Source: Planctomycetota bacterium
GTDB lineage: Bacteria; Planctomycetota; B15-G4; SIAN01
Direction: 5' to 3'
NCBI GenBank assembly: GCA_009691715.1
Contig: SIAN01000026.1
Coordinates: forward strand, 1 to 62,284
Length of the DNA: 62,284 nucleotides
In this document: positions 1-8,172 of the stretch, piece by piece
Numbering within the stretch: position 1 is the stretch's first letter
Layout: the number at the start of each line of letters is the position of its first letter
Translations under genes and position numbers: made by a program
The notes under the pieces: model-generated
Told to the model about the DNA's origin: nothing
Databases searched by the model: none
The model's input: only the letters and a program-made list of their open reading frames with translations

Positions 1-281
1 GCGGCGGTCCACTCCTGGAAGCGGCGATGAGCCGACGACGACGAGCAGAGGCTCGTCGCTTTCAAGGCGTTCCACGGACACCCGGTCCGTAGAACAAAAA
101 AGATCGCCGTCATCGCCGCGCGGTCGTCCACCCGCGGTCGATGACATCCGAGCGGATGCGGTTTGCCCGGTGGGAGCAACGACTTCATCTGCTCCCACAC
201 CGCGTCCGGTATCAGCCAGCCGTCGCTCCGCACCAAGAGCCCCACGCCAACCCGCTCCCTGCGGACGGTGCTGGCGCGCAT
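1..281 (-). CDS. IS5-family transposase, N-terminal part (cut by window edge)
   Basis: The minus-strand frame is open from the left window edge to an ATG at 279-281. It reads as the N-terminal, DUF4096-type part of an IS5-group transposase. Recognisable segments are W-L-I-P-D-A-V-W-E, the block LLPPGKPHPLGCH, F-F-V-L-R-T-G-C-P-W and SSSSAHRRFQEW, which are typical of the short first half of these enzymes. The DDE catalytic part would lie left of the window. The start is uncertain: TTG at 234-236 or GTG at 231-233 would give the usual short lead before the first Trp. No damage is seen in the visible part, so the element could be intact. Confidence 0.8.
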   Translation of the reverse strand, partial: MRASTVRRERVGVGLLVRSDGWLIPDAVWEQMKSLLPPGKPHPLGCHRPRVDDRAAMTAIFFVLRTGCPWNALKATSLCSSSSAHRRFQEWTA

Positions 282-294
282 CCTGCCGTCGCGC

Positions 295-316
295 GGCTCC
301 TACCGGGATAGGCTCT
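295..316 (-). mobile_element. Probable terminal inverted repeat of the IS5-type element
   Basis: Read on the minus strand this stretch begins AGAGCCTATCCCGGTAGG. It resembles the GAGxCTGTCC-type ends of IS5-family (IS427-like) elements and lies just upstream of the transposase start. The partner end is outside the window, so the boundary is inferred. Confidence 0.5.
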
Positions 317-413
317 AAGTAGGCGCCGGAAATCGCGTCATGGAAACCTCTCGTCGCTCGGAAACACGCCCGCTCGAGGGCCTTTCAACGCAGACGATCA
401 ACAGGAGAGCTTC

Positions 414-1161
414 GTGATGTTCAAGCATTTGGCGAGTTTCTTGGCGCTGGCGACGTTCGCCACGCCGGCGAAAGCGGGCGATTGCGACGGAACCGGCGCA
501 CTCCTCACGCTCCAGGACACGGTCGGGCTGGGCGAGTTCGTGACGGCGTTTATGCACGCCGACGCGCCTGCGACGACGGTGATGCTTTTCGCCTCGACTG
601 GACCCGGCCCGACCAACGGTGGCAGCTACGGCACGCTCTGCCTCGACGCATTTCCACCACGTCTTCCCGAACGGCGTGTTGGTTGGCGACCAGGACGGCA
701 ATGACAGCGACGCCTGCTACGTGGCGCAGTGGGACAAGGTGGGCTGCATCCAGACCTACCTCGTGCAGCCCACGCGCTGCGCGCTGCTGACTGGCGACCA
801 CCTCAACCCGAAGACCGAGAACGGCTTCAAGTTCGGCGCCGAACTGCTGGTGGCGAAGCTGAACGTCGGCTTCGACGACGCCGGCGAGTACGACGAGCAC
901 AAGTGCCGCGACGACCGGCACCTCGGCGACCTCGTGTTCGTCGGCTGCGTCGACGAGGACCTGCTCGGCTGGGCCGTGCGTGACCTGATCGCGCTGGCCG
1001 ACCAGGCGATCTGCGGCGCGCTTGGCGCCGGACCGTGGGACATCGACGGCGACGGCTCCGCCGACGTCAACTGCGACGACCTCATGGACGCTCTCGAGGT
1101 CTTCAACGGCAACTTCCGCAACTGCGAAGTCAACAACGGCGGCCTCGGCCTGCCGCAGTGA
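414..1161 (+). pseudogene. Secreted dockerin-like protein, frameshifted
   Basis: The first frame starts at ATG 414 after AGGAG and encodes a signal peptide (hydrophobic core L-A-S-F-L-A-L-A-T-F, cleavage near AKA-G). It continues as a secreted domain to about 650. The frame ending at 1161 then carries F-P-N-G-V-L-V-G-D, a form common in planctomycete secreted proteins, and an EF-hand/dockerin-like D-I-D-G-D-G-S-A-D-V-N-C repeat near the end. Removing one T from the TTT at 651-653 joins the frames as L-D-A-F-H-H-V-F-P-N-G. The whole would be about 248 residues. Either the gene is broken or the base is a sequencing error. Its function is unknown. A strong terminator follows. Confidence 0.7.
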
Positions 1162-1189
1162 TCGCGACTTGGGACTGACCTGACTTCCC

Positions 1190-1228
1190 CCGGGGCGGCC
1201 GTGACGAACAGCCGCCCCGGTTCGCTTG
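1190..1228 (+). terminator. Rho-independent-like terminator
   Basis: CCGGGGCGGC (1190-1199) pairs perfectly with GCCGCCCCGG (1211-1220) across an 11-nt loop, followed by the weakly T-rich TTCGCTTG. It sits 29 nt after the dockerin-like protein's stop. Confidence 0.65.
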
Positions 1229-1294
1229 CTCGAGACGCTTGTCGCGTGGAAGCGAGCTTCTGTTCAGGCGGGCGAGGCGGTTCAATCGGAGGCG

Positions 1295-2077
1295 ATGAGC
1301 CTGCTCGATCGCCACAACCTCTACGAGCGCTGCACCCAGACGCCGGAACGCGACGTCAAGCTCCTGCGTGCCATCCACGGGGGCACGCCGCGCACGCTCG
1401 GCGAGGACTTCGCCGGGACGGCCGCGCTCTCCCGCGCGTGGGTGCGGCTGGTGCGAAGCGGGCGCGCGATCGCGACCGATCACGATGGCCAGCCGCTCGC
1501 TCATGCGCGTGGGATCGCGCGGCTGACCTGCCGCGTCGCTGACGTCCGCGCTGCCCACGGCGGTTGCGACGTGATCGCCGCGTTCAACTTCTCGATCGGC
1601 GAATTGCACGACCGTGCCGCGCTTTGCGCCTACCTGCGTCGCGCGCACCACCGCCTTCCGCGCGGCGGGATCTTCGCCTGCGACCTCTACGGCGGCAGCG
1701 GCGCGTTTCGCACCGGCACGCTGCGCGAGCGCCATGCGCTTCCGGATGGCGCCCGGCTCGAATACTCCTGGGAGCAACGAGCTGCTGACGCGTTGACGGG
1801 TCGGGTCGTGAACGCGCTGCACTTCCGCGTGACGCCACGGCGCGGCCGTCGCGTTGAAACGCTCGAACTGCGCGACGCCTTCGTCTACGACTGGCGGCTC
1901 TGGTCGCTGCCCGAACTGCAGGAGGCGCTGCGCGAGGCCGGCTTCACGACGACCGAGGTCTGGTCGCGATTCGAGCATGCGGTCGACGGTCGCGGCCGCG
2001 TCCATCCGCTACGGCATCGGACGGGTGGCGAGTTGGCCGATGACTGGTGCGTGTTCGTGGTGGGGCGACGCCGATGA
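1295..2077 (+). CDS. Class I SAM-dependent methyltransferase
   Basis: This is a 260-residue Rossmann-type methyltransferase. After an N-terminal D-R-H-N-L-Y-E-R-C helix it has motif I as LGEDFAGTAALSRAW, where the usual GxGxG is replaced by E-D-F-A-G-T. It then has an acidic strand end (A-T-D-H-D) and C-D-V-I-A-A-F-N-F-S as the motif IV region. The substrate is unknown. The ATG at 1295 was chosen over an upstream in-frame codon at 1226 because family similarity begins at D-R-H-N-L-Y. The stop overlaps the next gene's ATG (ATGA, 2074-2077), so the two are probably translationally coupled. Confidence 0.75.
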   Translation: MSLLDRHNLYERCTQTPERDVKLLRAIHGGTPRTLGEDFAGTAALSRAWVRLVRSGRAIATDHDGQPLAHARGIARLTCRVADVRAAHGGCDVIAAFNFSIGELHDRAALCAYLRRAHHRLPRGGIFACDLYGGSGAFRTGTLRERHALPDGARLEYSWEQRAADALTGRVVNALHFRVTPRRGRRVETLELRDAFVYDWRLWSLPELQEALREAGFTTTEVWSRFEHAVDGRGRVHPLRHRTGGELADDWCVFVVGRRR

Positions 2078-3240
2078 CAACAAGTCGCTTCGTGCTCACC
2101 GACCTCGACCGCGACCTCCACCGGGCGGACGCTCGCATCGGCCCCGACGACGTGCCAGGCGCGCCCGCCGGCTGGAGCGTCGTCGCGAGGCGGCTGACCG
2201 GCGGCAAGCGCGACGGCGTCGAGATCGTCGAGCTCACCTGCGGACCGTTGCGCGCGACGCTGCTGCCGACGCGCGGCATGGGGATCTGGAAGGCGTGGTG
2301 GAACGACCTCGAATTCGGTTGGCAGGCGCCGATCCACGGTCCGATCCACCCGCGTCACGTCCCGCTCGCGGAACCGTCGGGCTTCGGGTGGCTCGATGGG
2401 TTCGACGAATTGCTGGTCCGCTGCGGTCTCGAAAGCAACGGTGCGCCTGAATGGGACGAGCGCGGACGGTTGCGCTGGCCGCTGCACGGCCGCATCGCGA
2501 ACACGCCGGCGCATCAGGTCGAAGTCTTGGTCGACACGGCGCGCGGCGAGATCGCGGTGCGGGGCGTGGTCGACGAGACGCGCCTCTTTGGCCGCAAGTT
2601 GCGGCTCACCTCGACCACCACCGTCAGGCTCGGCGAACCGCGGCTACGCATCGTCGACGAGGTCGTGAACCTCTCCGGCGAGGCGGGCGAGCTCGAGCTC
2701 CTCTACCACGTCAACTTCGGCGCGCCGCTGAACGCGCCCGGCGCGCGCGTGCACCTTCCGGTGAAGGAGCTCGCACCGCGCGATGCCACCGCTACGGCAC
2801 GCTTCGCCGAATGGGACCGTTGCGGCGCGCGCGAAGCGGGCCGCCCCGAAGAAGTCTTCTTCGCCGAACTGCTGGCCGGGGCGGACGGTCGCACGCGAGC
2901 CTTGCTTGCCGGCCCCGGCGCGACGATCGGCGCGAGCCTCGTCTGGCGACTCGACCAACTGCCGCGCTTTGGCCTCTGGAAGAATCCGCAGTTGCCTCAG
3001 GACGGCTGCGTGACCGGGCTCGAACCGGCCACCAACTACCCGAACGCGCGCTCCTTCGAGCAGTCTCGCGGGCGGGTCATCGCCCTGGCACCCGGTGAAC
3101 GGCGCACCTTCGAGCTCGACCTCGAACTTCATCCCGACCCGGGGAGCGTCGCTCACGCGCGCGCCGCGATCGAGACGCTGCAGACGACCGCACCGGCGGT
3201 GCTCCACTCGCGACCGATCGCTCGCTTCGCGCCGCTCTGA
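2074..3240 (+). CDS. DUF4432 / aldose-1-epimerase-like protein
   Basis: This 388-residue protein is probably of the DUF4432 family, a galactose-mutarotase-like beta-sandwich. Features include L-L-P-T-R-G-M-G-I-W-K near residue 65, the G-F-G-W-L-D-G-F-D-E-L segment, a central P-L-H-G-R-I-A-N-T-P and a late G-L-E-P-A-T-N-Y-P-N. These match the conserved His/Glu sugar-binding positions of the mutarotase superfamily. It presumably binds or epimerises a sugar, but the substrate cannot be read. The start at 2074 overlaps the methyltransferase stop by 4 bases. It ends 21 bp before a convergent gene. Confidence 0.75.
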   Translation: MTTSRFVLTDLDRDLHRADARIGPDDVPGAPAGWSVVARRLTGGKRDGVEIVELTCGPLRATLLPTRGMGIWKAWWNDLEFGWQAPIHGPIHPRHVPLAEPSGFGWLDGFDELLVRCGLESNGAPEWDERGRLRWPLHGRIANTPAHQVEVLVDTARGEIAVRGVVDETRLFGRKLRLTSTTTVRLGEPRLRIVDEVVNLSGEAGELELLYHVNFGAPLNAPGARVHLPVKELAPRDATATARFAEWDRCGAREAGRPEEVFFAELLAGADGRTRALLAGPGATIGASLVWRLDQLPRFGLWKNPQLPQDGCVTGLEPATNYPNARSFEQSRGRVIALAPGERRTFELDLELHPDPGSVAHARAAIETLQTTAPAVLHSRPIARFAPL

Positions 3241-3261
3241 GCGCCGCGAGCGGCAACCGCG

Positions 3262-4842
3262 TCACCCCCCTCGCAGTCGGCGGACCAATCCGTCGCGCTC
3301 CGTCTTGGTGCTCGCGCACCAAAGCCCGCCCAACACCGCTGGCAAGCTCACCACCGTGCCGCGCAACACGAATGTCGCCAACGAGTGCACGGCGAGCGCG
3401 TCGCCGAGAAGTCGATCGATCGCGCCCATGATCACCAGCACCGGCAGCGCCGAGCGGAGCACGTCGCCGACGTACATGCGCCAGTCGATGTCGAGCTCGC
3501 GCAGCAGATGTCGCGGCTGCACGAAGCCCTGCATCAGCGCGACCGGGATCAGTGTCGCGATTCCGACTCCGATGAGTCCCATGCTGCGCACCAGCCAGTA
3601 GCTGAGCGCGACGTTCATCACCGCCTCGATCAGCACCAGGAAACCGAGGTAGCGCACCTCGCGCATGGCGAAGAGCGCCTGGCGGCCCGTGCTCTGGGTG
3701 GCCCGGATCAGGGTCGCCACCGCCAGCACCGCCAGCACCTGCGCGGACACGGCGAACAACTCGCTGCTCACGAACTCCTCTTCCATCCAGATCGACAGGA
3801 AGTCCCGACCGAGGAAGATCAGCCCGCCGGCGATCGTGGCGGCGATCAGCGTGACCCAACGCGTTCCGGTCCGAAGCAGCTGCCGGACATCGTCGATCGC
3901 GCCGACCGCCCAGCGACCGGTGAAGTGCGGCGTGAACGACCATGTGACCGATTGGATCATCTGCATGAAGTACGGGATCAGCGTCGTCGCCGGCACCGCG
4001 TAGTAGGTCACGGTCTCGAAGTCATGCAGCGCCTGGACGATGATGAAGCCGCTGGTGTACAGCAGGACCGTGTCGCCGACGTTCACCAGCACGTTGAAGC
4101 CGCCGTAGCTGAAGAGCTCCTTCGCGGACGCGCGCACGACGCGATGGAATGCGATCGAGAGCGTCGGGAGCACGCGATAGGCGGCGACGATCGAGGCAAT
4201 CCAGCCGAGCGCGTTGCAGCCCACCGCGACGCAGGCGAGGCCGAGCAGCCCGTGACCGCGCTCAAGGACGACGACGGTCAGCGCCGCGCGCACCAGGAGC
4301 TGCGTGATCCCGATCGCGTTCTGGATGCCGATCCGCTGCACCGAGTAGATGACGGTGCCGTAGAGCGCCATCGGGAAGCTGAGCGCGAAGCCGGCTCCCA
4401 TCACCCACACCACCGTCCGCAGCCGGTCCGGATCGGCGAGCGCGCCCGACGTGTCGAGCGGCTCCTCCCCGGCCGCCAGGCGCATCTGGTTGATCGAGCG
4501 GAACCAGTCGGGGAGCCGATCGCCGGCGAACCACGTCACAGCAGCGGCCAGGGCCGCGACCACGAGCAGCAGCGCCATCGCCGTGCTCAGCGTCCGGTTG
4601 ACCCGCTCCTCATCGCGCTGGGCGTGGTAGGTCGCGACGTAGTGGCCGACTGCGGAGCGGATGCCGACGTCGAGCAGCCCGTAGTAGCCGACGAAGCAGA
4701 CCACCAGATTCCAGACGCCGTAGCCGGTCTCGTCGAGCTTCTCGACGACGTACGGCGTGAGCAGGAACGCCACGACTACGTTGACGACGTAGCCGAGCGA
4801 GTTGCTGCCGACGTTCTTCAGGATCTTTCGCTTGGCCGACAT
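3262..4842 (-). CDS. Oligosaccharide flippase / lipopolysaccharide biosynthesis protein (MATE-like)
   Basis: The 526-residue protein has about 12-14 hydrophobic segments and the polysaccharide-flippase (Wzx/MVF) pattern. The N-terminus reads N-S-L-G-Y-V-V-N-V-V-V-A-F-L-L-T-P-Y, followed by G-V-W-N-L-V. The family moves lipid-linked glycans across the inner membrane. Other envelope-glycan genes are in the window (O-antigen ligase, two GT39-type transferases, an acyltransferase), but this gene stands alone between convergent DUF4432 and the PilZ gene. Confidence 0.85.
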   Translation of the reverse strand: MSAKRKILKNVGSNSLGYVVNVVVAFLLTPYVVEKLDETGYGVWNLVVCFVGYYGLLDVGIRSAVGHYVATYHAQRDEERVNRTLSTAMALLLVVAALAAAVTWFAGDRLPDWFRSINQMRLAAGEEPLDTSGALADPDRLRTVVWVMGAGFALSFPMALYGTVIYSVQRIGIQNAIGITQLLVRAALTVVVLERGHGLLGLACVAVGCNALGWIASIVAAYRVLPTLSIAFHRVVRASAKELFSYGGFNVLVNVGDTVLLYTSGFIIVQALHDFETVTYYAVPATTLIPYFMQMIQSVTWSFTPHFTGRWAVGAIDDVRQLLRTGTRWVTLIAATIAGGLIFLGRDFLSIWMEEEFVSSELFAVSAQVLAVLAVATLIRATQSTGRQALFAMREVRYLGFLVLIEAVMNVALSYWLVRSMGLIGVGIATLIPVALMQGFVQPRHLLRELDIDWRMYVGDVLRSALPVLVIMGAIDRLLGDALAVHSLATFVLRGTVVSLPAVLGGLWCASTKTERDGLVRRLRGG

Positions 4843-4904
4843 CGGATGCCGCGGAGGATGGTGCGCAATCGCCGGAAGTCAACGAACCGTTGCGGCACCG
4901 GCGC

Positions 4905-5276
4905 TCAAAGCAGCGTCCAGGCCTTCTCCGGCTGCATCCCGAGTCCGACCTCAGGCTCCGTCGCCTCAACCCAGGTGAGCTCGATGCCGGCGAGCCATCC
5001 ATCGCTCTGTTCAACGCATCGAGCGACCCGCCCGAGCGCGGAAAGCGGCGGCCCGCCGGTGTCGCGTTCGAGCTGCAGCGCGAGTGCTGCGCCGATCGGC
5101 AGCGCTTCCGCGGCGATGAACCCGATCCCGCCGTTGCTGAAGTCGACTGTCTCGGCACGCTCCATCGGGTCGTCGGCGAATCCCGTCGTCGAATTGGACG
5201 CGGGAAGGTCGATCCGCCTCCATGAAACGCGGATGGCGAGCTTGCGGCGTGGATGCTTGCGGCGGTCGACGGACAT
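4905..5276 (-). CDS. PilZ-domain protein (putative c-di-GMP receptor)
   Basis: This 123-residue single-domain protein carries both PilZ signatures: R-R-K-H-P-R-R at the N-terminus (RxxxR) and D-F-S-N-G-G-I-G-F about 40 residues later ([DN]xSxxG). Such proteins bind cyclic di-GMP and control motility, pili or exopolysaccharide. The ATG at 5276 is preferred to an in-frame upstream codon at 5333 because RxxxR usually lies a few residues from the start. It is 62 bp upstream of the flippase on the same strand and may be cotranscribed with it. Confidence 0.8.
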   Translation of the reverse strand: MSVDRRKHPRRKLAIRVSWRRIDLPASNSTTGFADDPMERAETVDFSNGGIGFIAAEALPIGAALALQLERDTGGPPLSALGRVARCVEQSDGWLAGIELTWVEATEPEVGLGMQPEKAWTLL

Positions 5277-5394
5277 GGGGGCCCTCGGCAATTCTCCGAA
5301 GCGGTGATCGACGCGCACTCCCCCACGGCTCACCGCCGCACGCGCGAGCGCAAGCGGAAATCGATTCGCTACCCCACCCGCGCTGCGCGCCCGG

Positions 5395-6003
5395 CTACTT
5401 GAGCGGCGCCCGGGCCTGCGGCGACTTGTCAGCGATCAGGACGACCACATCGTCGCCGGCGGCAATGACATCGCGCGGGGAGCTGTAAGTGGCGTCCATC
5501 CGGCCGTTCGGGCCGGCGGAGACGATGATGCAATCGCGGTCATCGACGTGGGCGAGCGGATAGGCGACGACGACGACGGCGAACCCCCAGGGATCAGCGG
5601 TCAACGCCCGCACGTACGGCCCCTGCCACCCTTCGTAGCCGGGCTGGTGTCGTCCTTGCGGCGTGTTCTCGCCCAGCTGTTCGACCAGGCTGCCTTGGTG
5701 GCGATCGGCGAAGTAGTAGGTCCCTTCGGCGATGAGCCCCGGACCGAGAAGACGAAACAACCCTCGGGGATCGCCGTTCCGGGCGCGGGTCGGCGGCAGA
5801 CCCGTGTCGGCCATGAATTGCAGGATGCCGTCGCGGATGGACTCCAGCTGCCGGCGCGCGTCCTGGCCCGCGTCGTGCTGCCGCCAAGTCCGAAACCCCG
5901 GCAGGATCAGTCCCGCCAACATCACCAGCGAAGCGACCACGATCGCCAGCTGCACCGCGCGCGGGGAGACAACGGCGTCACGTCGCAGCGTCGGTGGGAC
6001 CAA
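5395..6003 (-). CDS. GspG/pseudopilin-like single-pass membrane protein
   Basis: A hydrophobic helix (Q-L-A-I-V-V-A-S-L-V-M-L-A-G-L-I-L-P) is followed by an amphipathic helix (R-R-Q-L-E-S-I-R-D-G-I-L-Q-F). The C-terminal domain has G-W-Q-G-P-Y-V and D-P-W-G, which recall the GspG major pseudopilin (GPY...DPWG). The FTxxE prepilin cleavage site is absent, so it may be membrane-anchored rather than processed. The start is uncertain. TTG at 6003 has GGAG 7 nt upstream and gives 202 residues; ATG at 6078 lacks a Shine-Dalgarno sequence and adds 25 residues. The stop is TAG. Confidence 0.65.
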   Translation of the reverse strand: MVPPTLRRDAVVSPRAVQLAIVVASLVMLAGLILPGFRTWRQHDAGQDARRQLESIRDGILQFMADTGLPPTRARNGDPRGLFRLLGPGLIAEGTYYFADRHQGSLVEQLGENTPQGRHQPGYEGWQGPYVRALTADPWGFAVVVVAYPLAHVDDRDCIIVSAGPNGRMDATYSSPRDVIAAGDDVVVLIADKSPQARAPLK

Positions 6004-6078
6004 CCGGAAGCTCCATTGAAGTGCTGTCCGGTTCGGCGGTCGGCCAGCACTTGCTTGATCCGAAACCAGCGCAATCAT

Positions 6079-6117
6079 GTTCTGAAACAGAACTTTTACG
6101 TCAAACAATGTTCTGAT
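6079..6117. promoter_or_regulatory. Operator-like palindrome plus direct repeat
   Basis: GTTCTG-AAA-CAGAAC at 6079-6093 is a perfect 6-bp palindrome. ATGTTCTGA occurs at 6077-6085 and again at 6108-6116, 31 bp apart, about three helical turns. The local AT content is higher than in the surroundings. It lies between the divergent pseudopilin-like and porin genes, which suits a transcription-factor site. No known regulator's consensus is matched with confidence. Confidence 0.4.
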
Positions 6118-6229
6118 TACGCACTTTTTTCTAGGTGCAGCGGAAACTGAAAGTTGACTCTCGCCTCGCGAACCCGATCCTTGCGCCCGCTTTTCGATCG
6201 TCCGTCCTCGGCATGCAGCGTGACCCACG

Positions 6230-6533
6230 TCGGTCAGGCATGCCCTTGATCGAGAGGCACCGCCCGGGGCCGGCGAGCCCCGCGCGAAAGTCGGTTGGGT
6301 GAGGTGCTCGCGTTCGGTTTGGCGACCGGGCGAGAGCGATGGCCGTGGGGCTCTCCGAAGAGTCCGCGTGCACGGGAAAGCAATGCGTCCCGACCCGAGC
6401 CATCGGGTCGGTTTTCACGAGCGCGCCTTCTTGGCGCAGAGGGAACGGCTCTAGGTCGCACGATGTCGCTCGCAGTTTCCATTCGGCGGACGTCGGGCCG
6501 GTGCCCTCGGAACACTCAGGAGGAGGAGAGTTG
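6230..6533 (+). promoter_or_regulatory. Structured 5' leader of the outer-membrane protein gene
   Basis: About 300 bp without a gene. On the plus strand it holds a series of potential hairpins: GAGGCACC (6254-6261) with GGTGCTC (6303-6309), then a GCTCGC...GCGAG stem with an inner CGGT/ACCG, then GGCTCT...AGAGTC. A terminator-like hairpin at 6391-6415 follows. The ribosome binding site AGGAGGAGG lies just before ATG 6534. The arrangement fits attenuation or a riboswitch, but no known class was recognised. Confidence 0.35.
6391..6415 (+). terminator. Terminator-like hairpin inside the leader
   Basis: CGACCCGA (6391-6398), the loop GCCA, TCGGGTCG (6403-6410), then GTTTT. The stem is a perfect 8 bp with a T run, 119 nt upstream of the start codon at 6534. 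It could end a short leader transcript. Confidence 0.5.
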
Positions 6534-8030
6534 ATGCGTACGGCAGGTGCGATGGCGATCTTGGCGCTCGGCGCCGGATCCACGGCGTTCGGGCAGGAGG
6601 CCCTGAGCCGTGACCAGCAGATCGCGGATCTGAAGCAGCAGTTGGCGGCGGTGAGCGCGAAGCTCGACTCGCTCCAAACGGGAGTACCGACAGCACTCGA
6701 GACCCGACTCGACGGCGCGGTCCGCAACAGCCCGACGGAAGCGCTGCGCGAGCCGCGTCGGCTCAACATCAGCGCGCCCGGTCTCGAAGGCCTCAACATC
6801 AGCGGTCTCGTGCACGTGCGCGGCGACTACTGGGGCAACTACGACACCGGCTCCGGCAACAACGACGTCAATTCGCTCGGCACCGAGGCGCAGCTCGCGT
6901 TCGACGCGCGCGTGTCCGAGAAGACCTCGGTCGGCCTGACGATGCACTACAGCGACGTCTGGGGTAACAACACCGGCCACGGCCTCGGCACGGACCGGCT
7001 GACTGACTCGTTATCGAGCGACGAGGGCCAGAACGTCGACATGCAGGAGGCGTTCCTGAAGGTCGGCGACATTTACGGCACGTCGGTCGACATGACCGCT
7101 GGCCGGCAGCGGGTCGAGTTCGGCGCCGAGCGCATCATGGGCGACGACGACTGGCGCCTGCGTCGGACCTCCCTCGACGGGTTCCGCTTCGACAACAACC
7201 TCGGCGACGCAGGCGGCTGCTGGACGCTGGTCGCGTTGCGGTTGAACGATTCGGACAACGCCGCCCTCGTCGACGACCTCGTGCCAGCGGTGGGCGGAAA
7301 CGTCGTCGACAACGCCGATCTCTTCGGTTTCTACTACACCGTGAAGCCGGGCGAGATGGGCACCGTTGACGCCTACATCTTCCAGCTCGAAGACATGAAC
7401 TACCCCGGCGGTTTCGACCGCACGCGCTTCACCACCTACGGCGCGCGCTGGGAGAGCCCGGACTGGGACGGCCTCCATTTCGAGGGCGAGGGTGCCACGC
7501 AGTTCGGCGAGCTGTTGGGCGACCGCACGCACAACTACGGCTTCGGCACCTACGCGGTGCATGCCGACGTCGGATTCCATCCGTCGGGCATCGAGTTCTT
7601 CGACGGCTTCCACGCCGGCTACGACTACGCGACCGGCGGCACCGATCCGAGCGATAACTTCACTCAGATCACGCCGTCGCTCCACGGTTGGTTCGGCATC
7701 ACCGACTTCTTCGGCTGGAGCAACATCCAGCACGTGAACCTCAGCACGAGCTTCAAGCTTGGCGACGGGACGATGGCCGTCGGCTACCACTGGAACCGCC
7801 GCGCTTCGGACAACGCGGGATTCGCCGGCTACAACGCGGCGAGCGCCGGCACCGGTGGCAGCAAGGACCTCGGCGAGGAGGCCGATGTCACGTATTCGAT
7901 GGAGTGCAGCAAGTCGACCACGGTCAGCATGGGCCTCGGCTACTTCTTCGCGGGTGAGGGCTTCCATGACCTCACCGGCGTGTCCAACGACATGCCGTAC
8001 GCCTACTTCGCGGCGACCACCCGCTTCTGA
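6534..8030 (+). CDS. Outer-membrane beta-barrel protein (alginate-export/porin-like)
   Basis: The protein has 498 residues: signal peptide (residues 1-20, cleavage near A-F-G-Q), a short coiled coil (D-Q-Q-I-A-D-L-K-Q-Q-L), then a long run of alternating beta strands ending in F (A-A-T-T-R-F), the usual outer-membrane insertion signal. The R-Q-R-V-E-F-G-A-E-R-I-M-G and W-R-L-R-R-T segments resemble the alginate-export family of porins, so a role in passing anionic sugars is possible. The start is fixed by the strong AGGAGGAGG 9 nt upstream. It has a structured leader and its own terminator, so it is probably monocistronic. Confidence 0.75.
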   Translation: MRTAGAMAILALGAGSTAFGQEALSRDQQIADLKQQLAAVSAKLDSLQTGVPTALETRLDGAVRNSPTEALREPRRLNISAPGLEGLNISGLVHVRGDYWGNYDTGSGNNDVNSLGTEAQLAFDARVSEKTSVGLTMHYSDVWGNNTGHGLGTDRLTDSLSSDEGQNVDMQEAFLKVGDIYGTSVDMTAGRQRVEFGAERIMGDDDWRLRRTSLDGFRFDNNLGDAGGCWTLVALRLNDSDNAALVDDLVPAVGGNVVDNADLFGFYYTVKPGEMGTVDAYIFQLEDMNYPGGFDRTRFTTYGARWESPDWDGLHFEGEGATQFGELLGDRTHNYGFGTYAVHADVGFHPSGIEFFDGFHAGYDYATGGTDPSDNFTQITPSLHGWFGITDFFGWSNIQHVNLSTSFKLGDGTMAVGYHWNRRASDNAGFAGYNAASAGTGGSKDLGEEADVTYSMECSKSTTVSMGLGYFFAGEGFHDLTGVSNDMPYAYFAATTRF

Positions 8031-8084
8031 GCGGATCGAACGCGAGCGCTGCGCTGACCGGCGCGGCGAGAACTGAAACACGAT

Positions 8085-8124
8085 GATCCGGCGGGGGGCG
8101 GCGACGCTCTCCGCCGGGTCTTTT
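8085..8124 (+). terminator. Rho-independent terminator of the porin gene
   Basis: GATCCGGCGG (8085-8094) pairs with CCGCCGGGTC (8111-8120; one G-T pair) and is followed by TTTT. It lies 54 nt after the stop and before the end of a convergent gene. Confidence 0.75.
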
Positions 8125-8172
8125 CGTCGATGGCTGGGTTCGACAGACCTTCGCGCCGCGCATCACTCCCTC

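Noticed and set aside
3385..5307. 640-codon plus-strand open frame
   Set aside because: It is antisense to the flippase and PilZ genes, of low complexity in His/Asp/Arg, and shows no family features.
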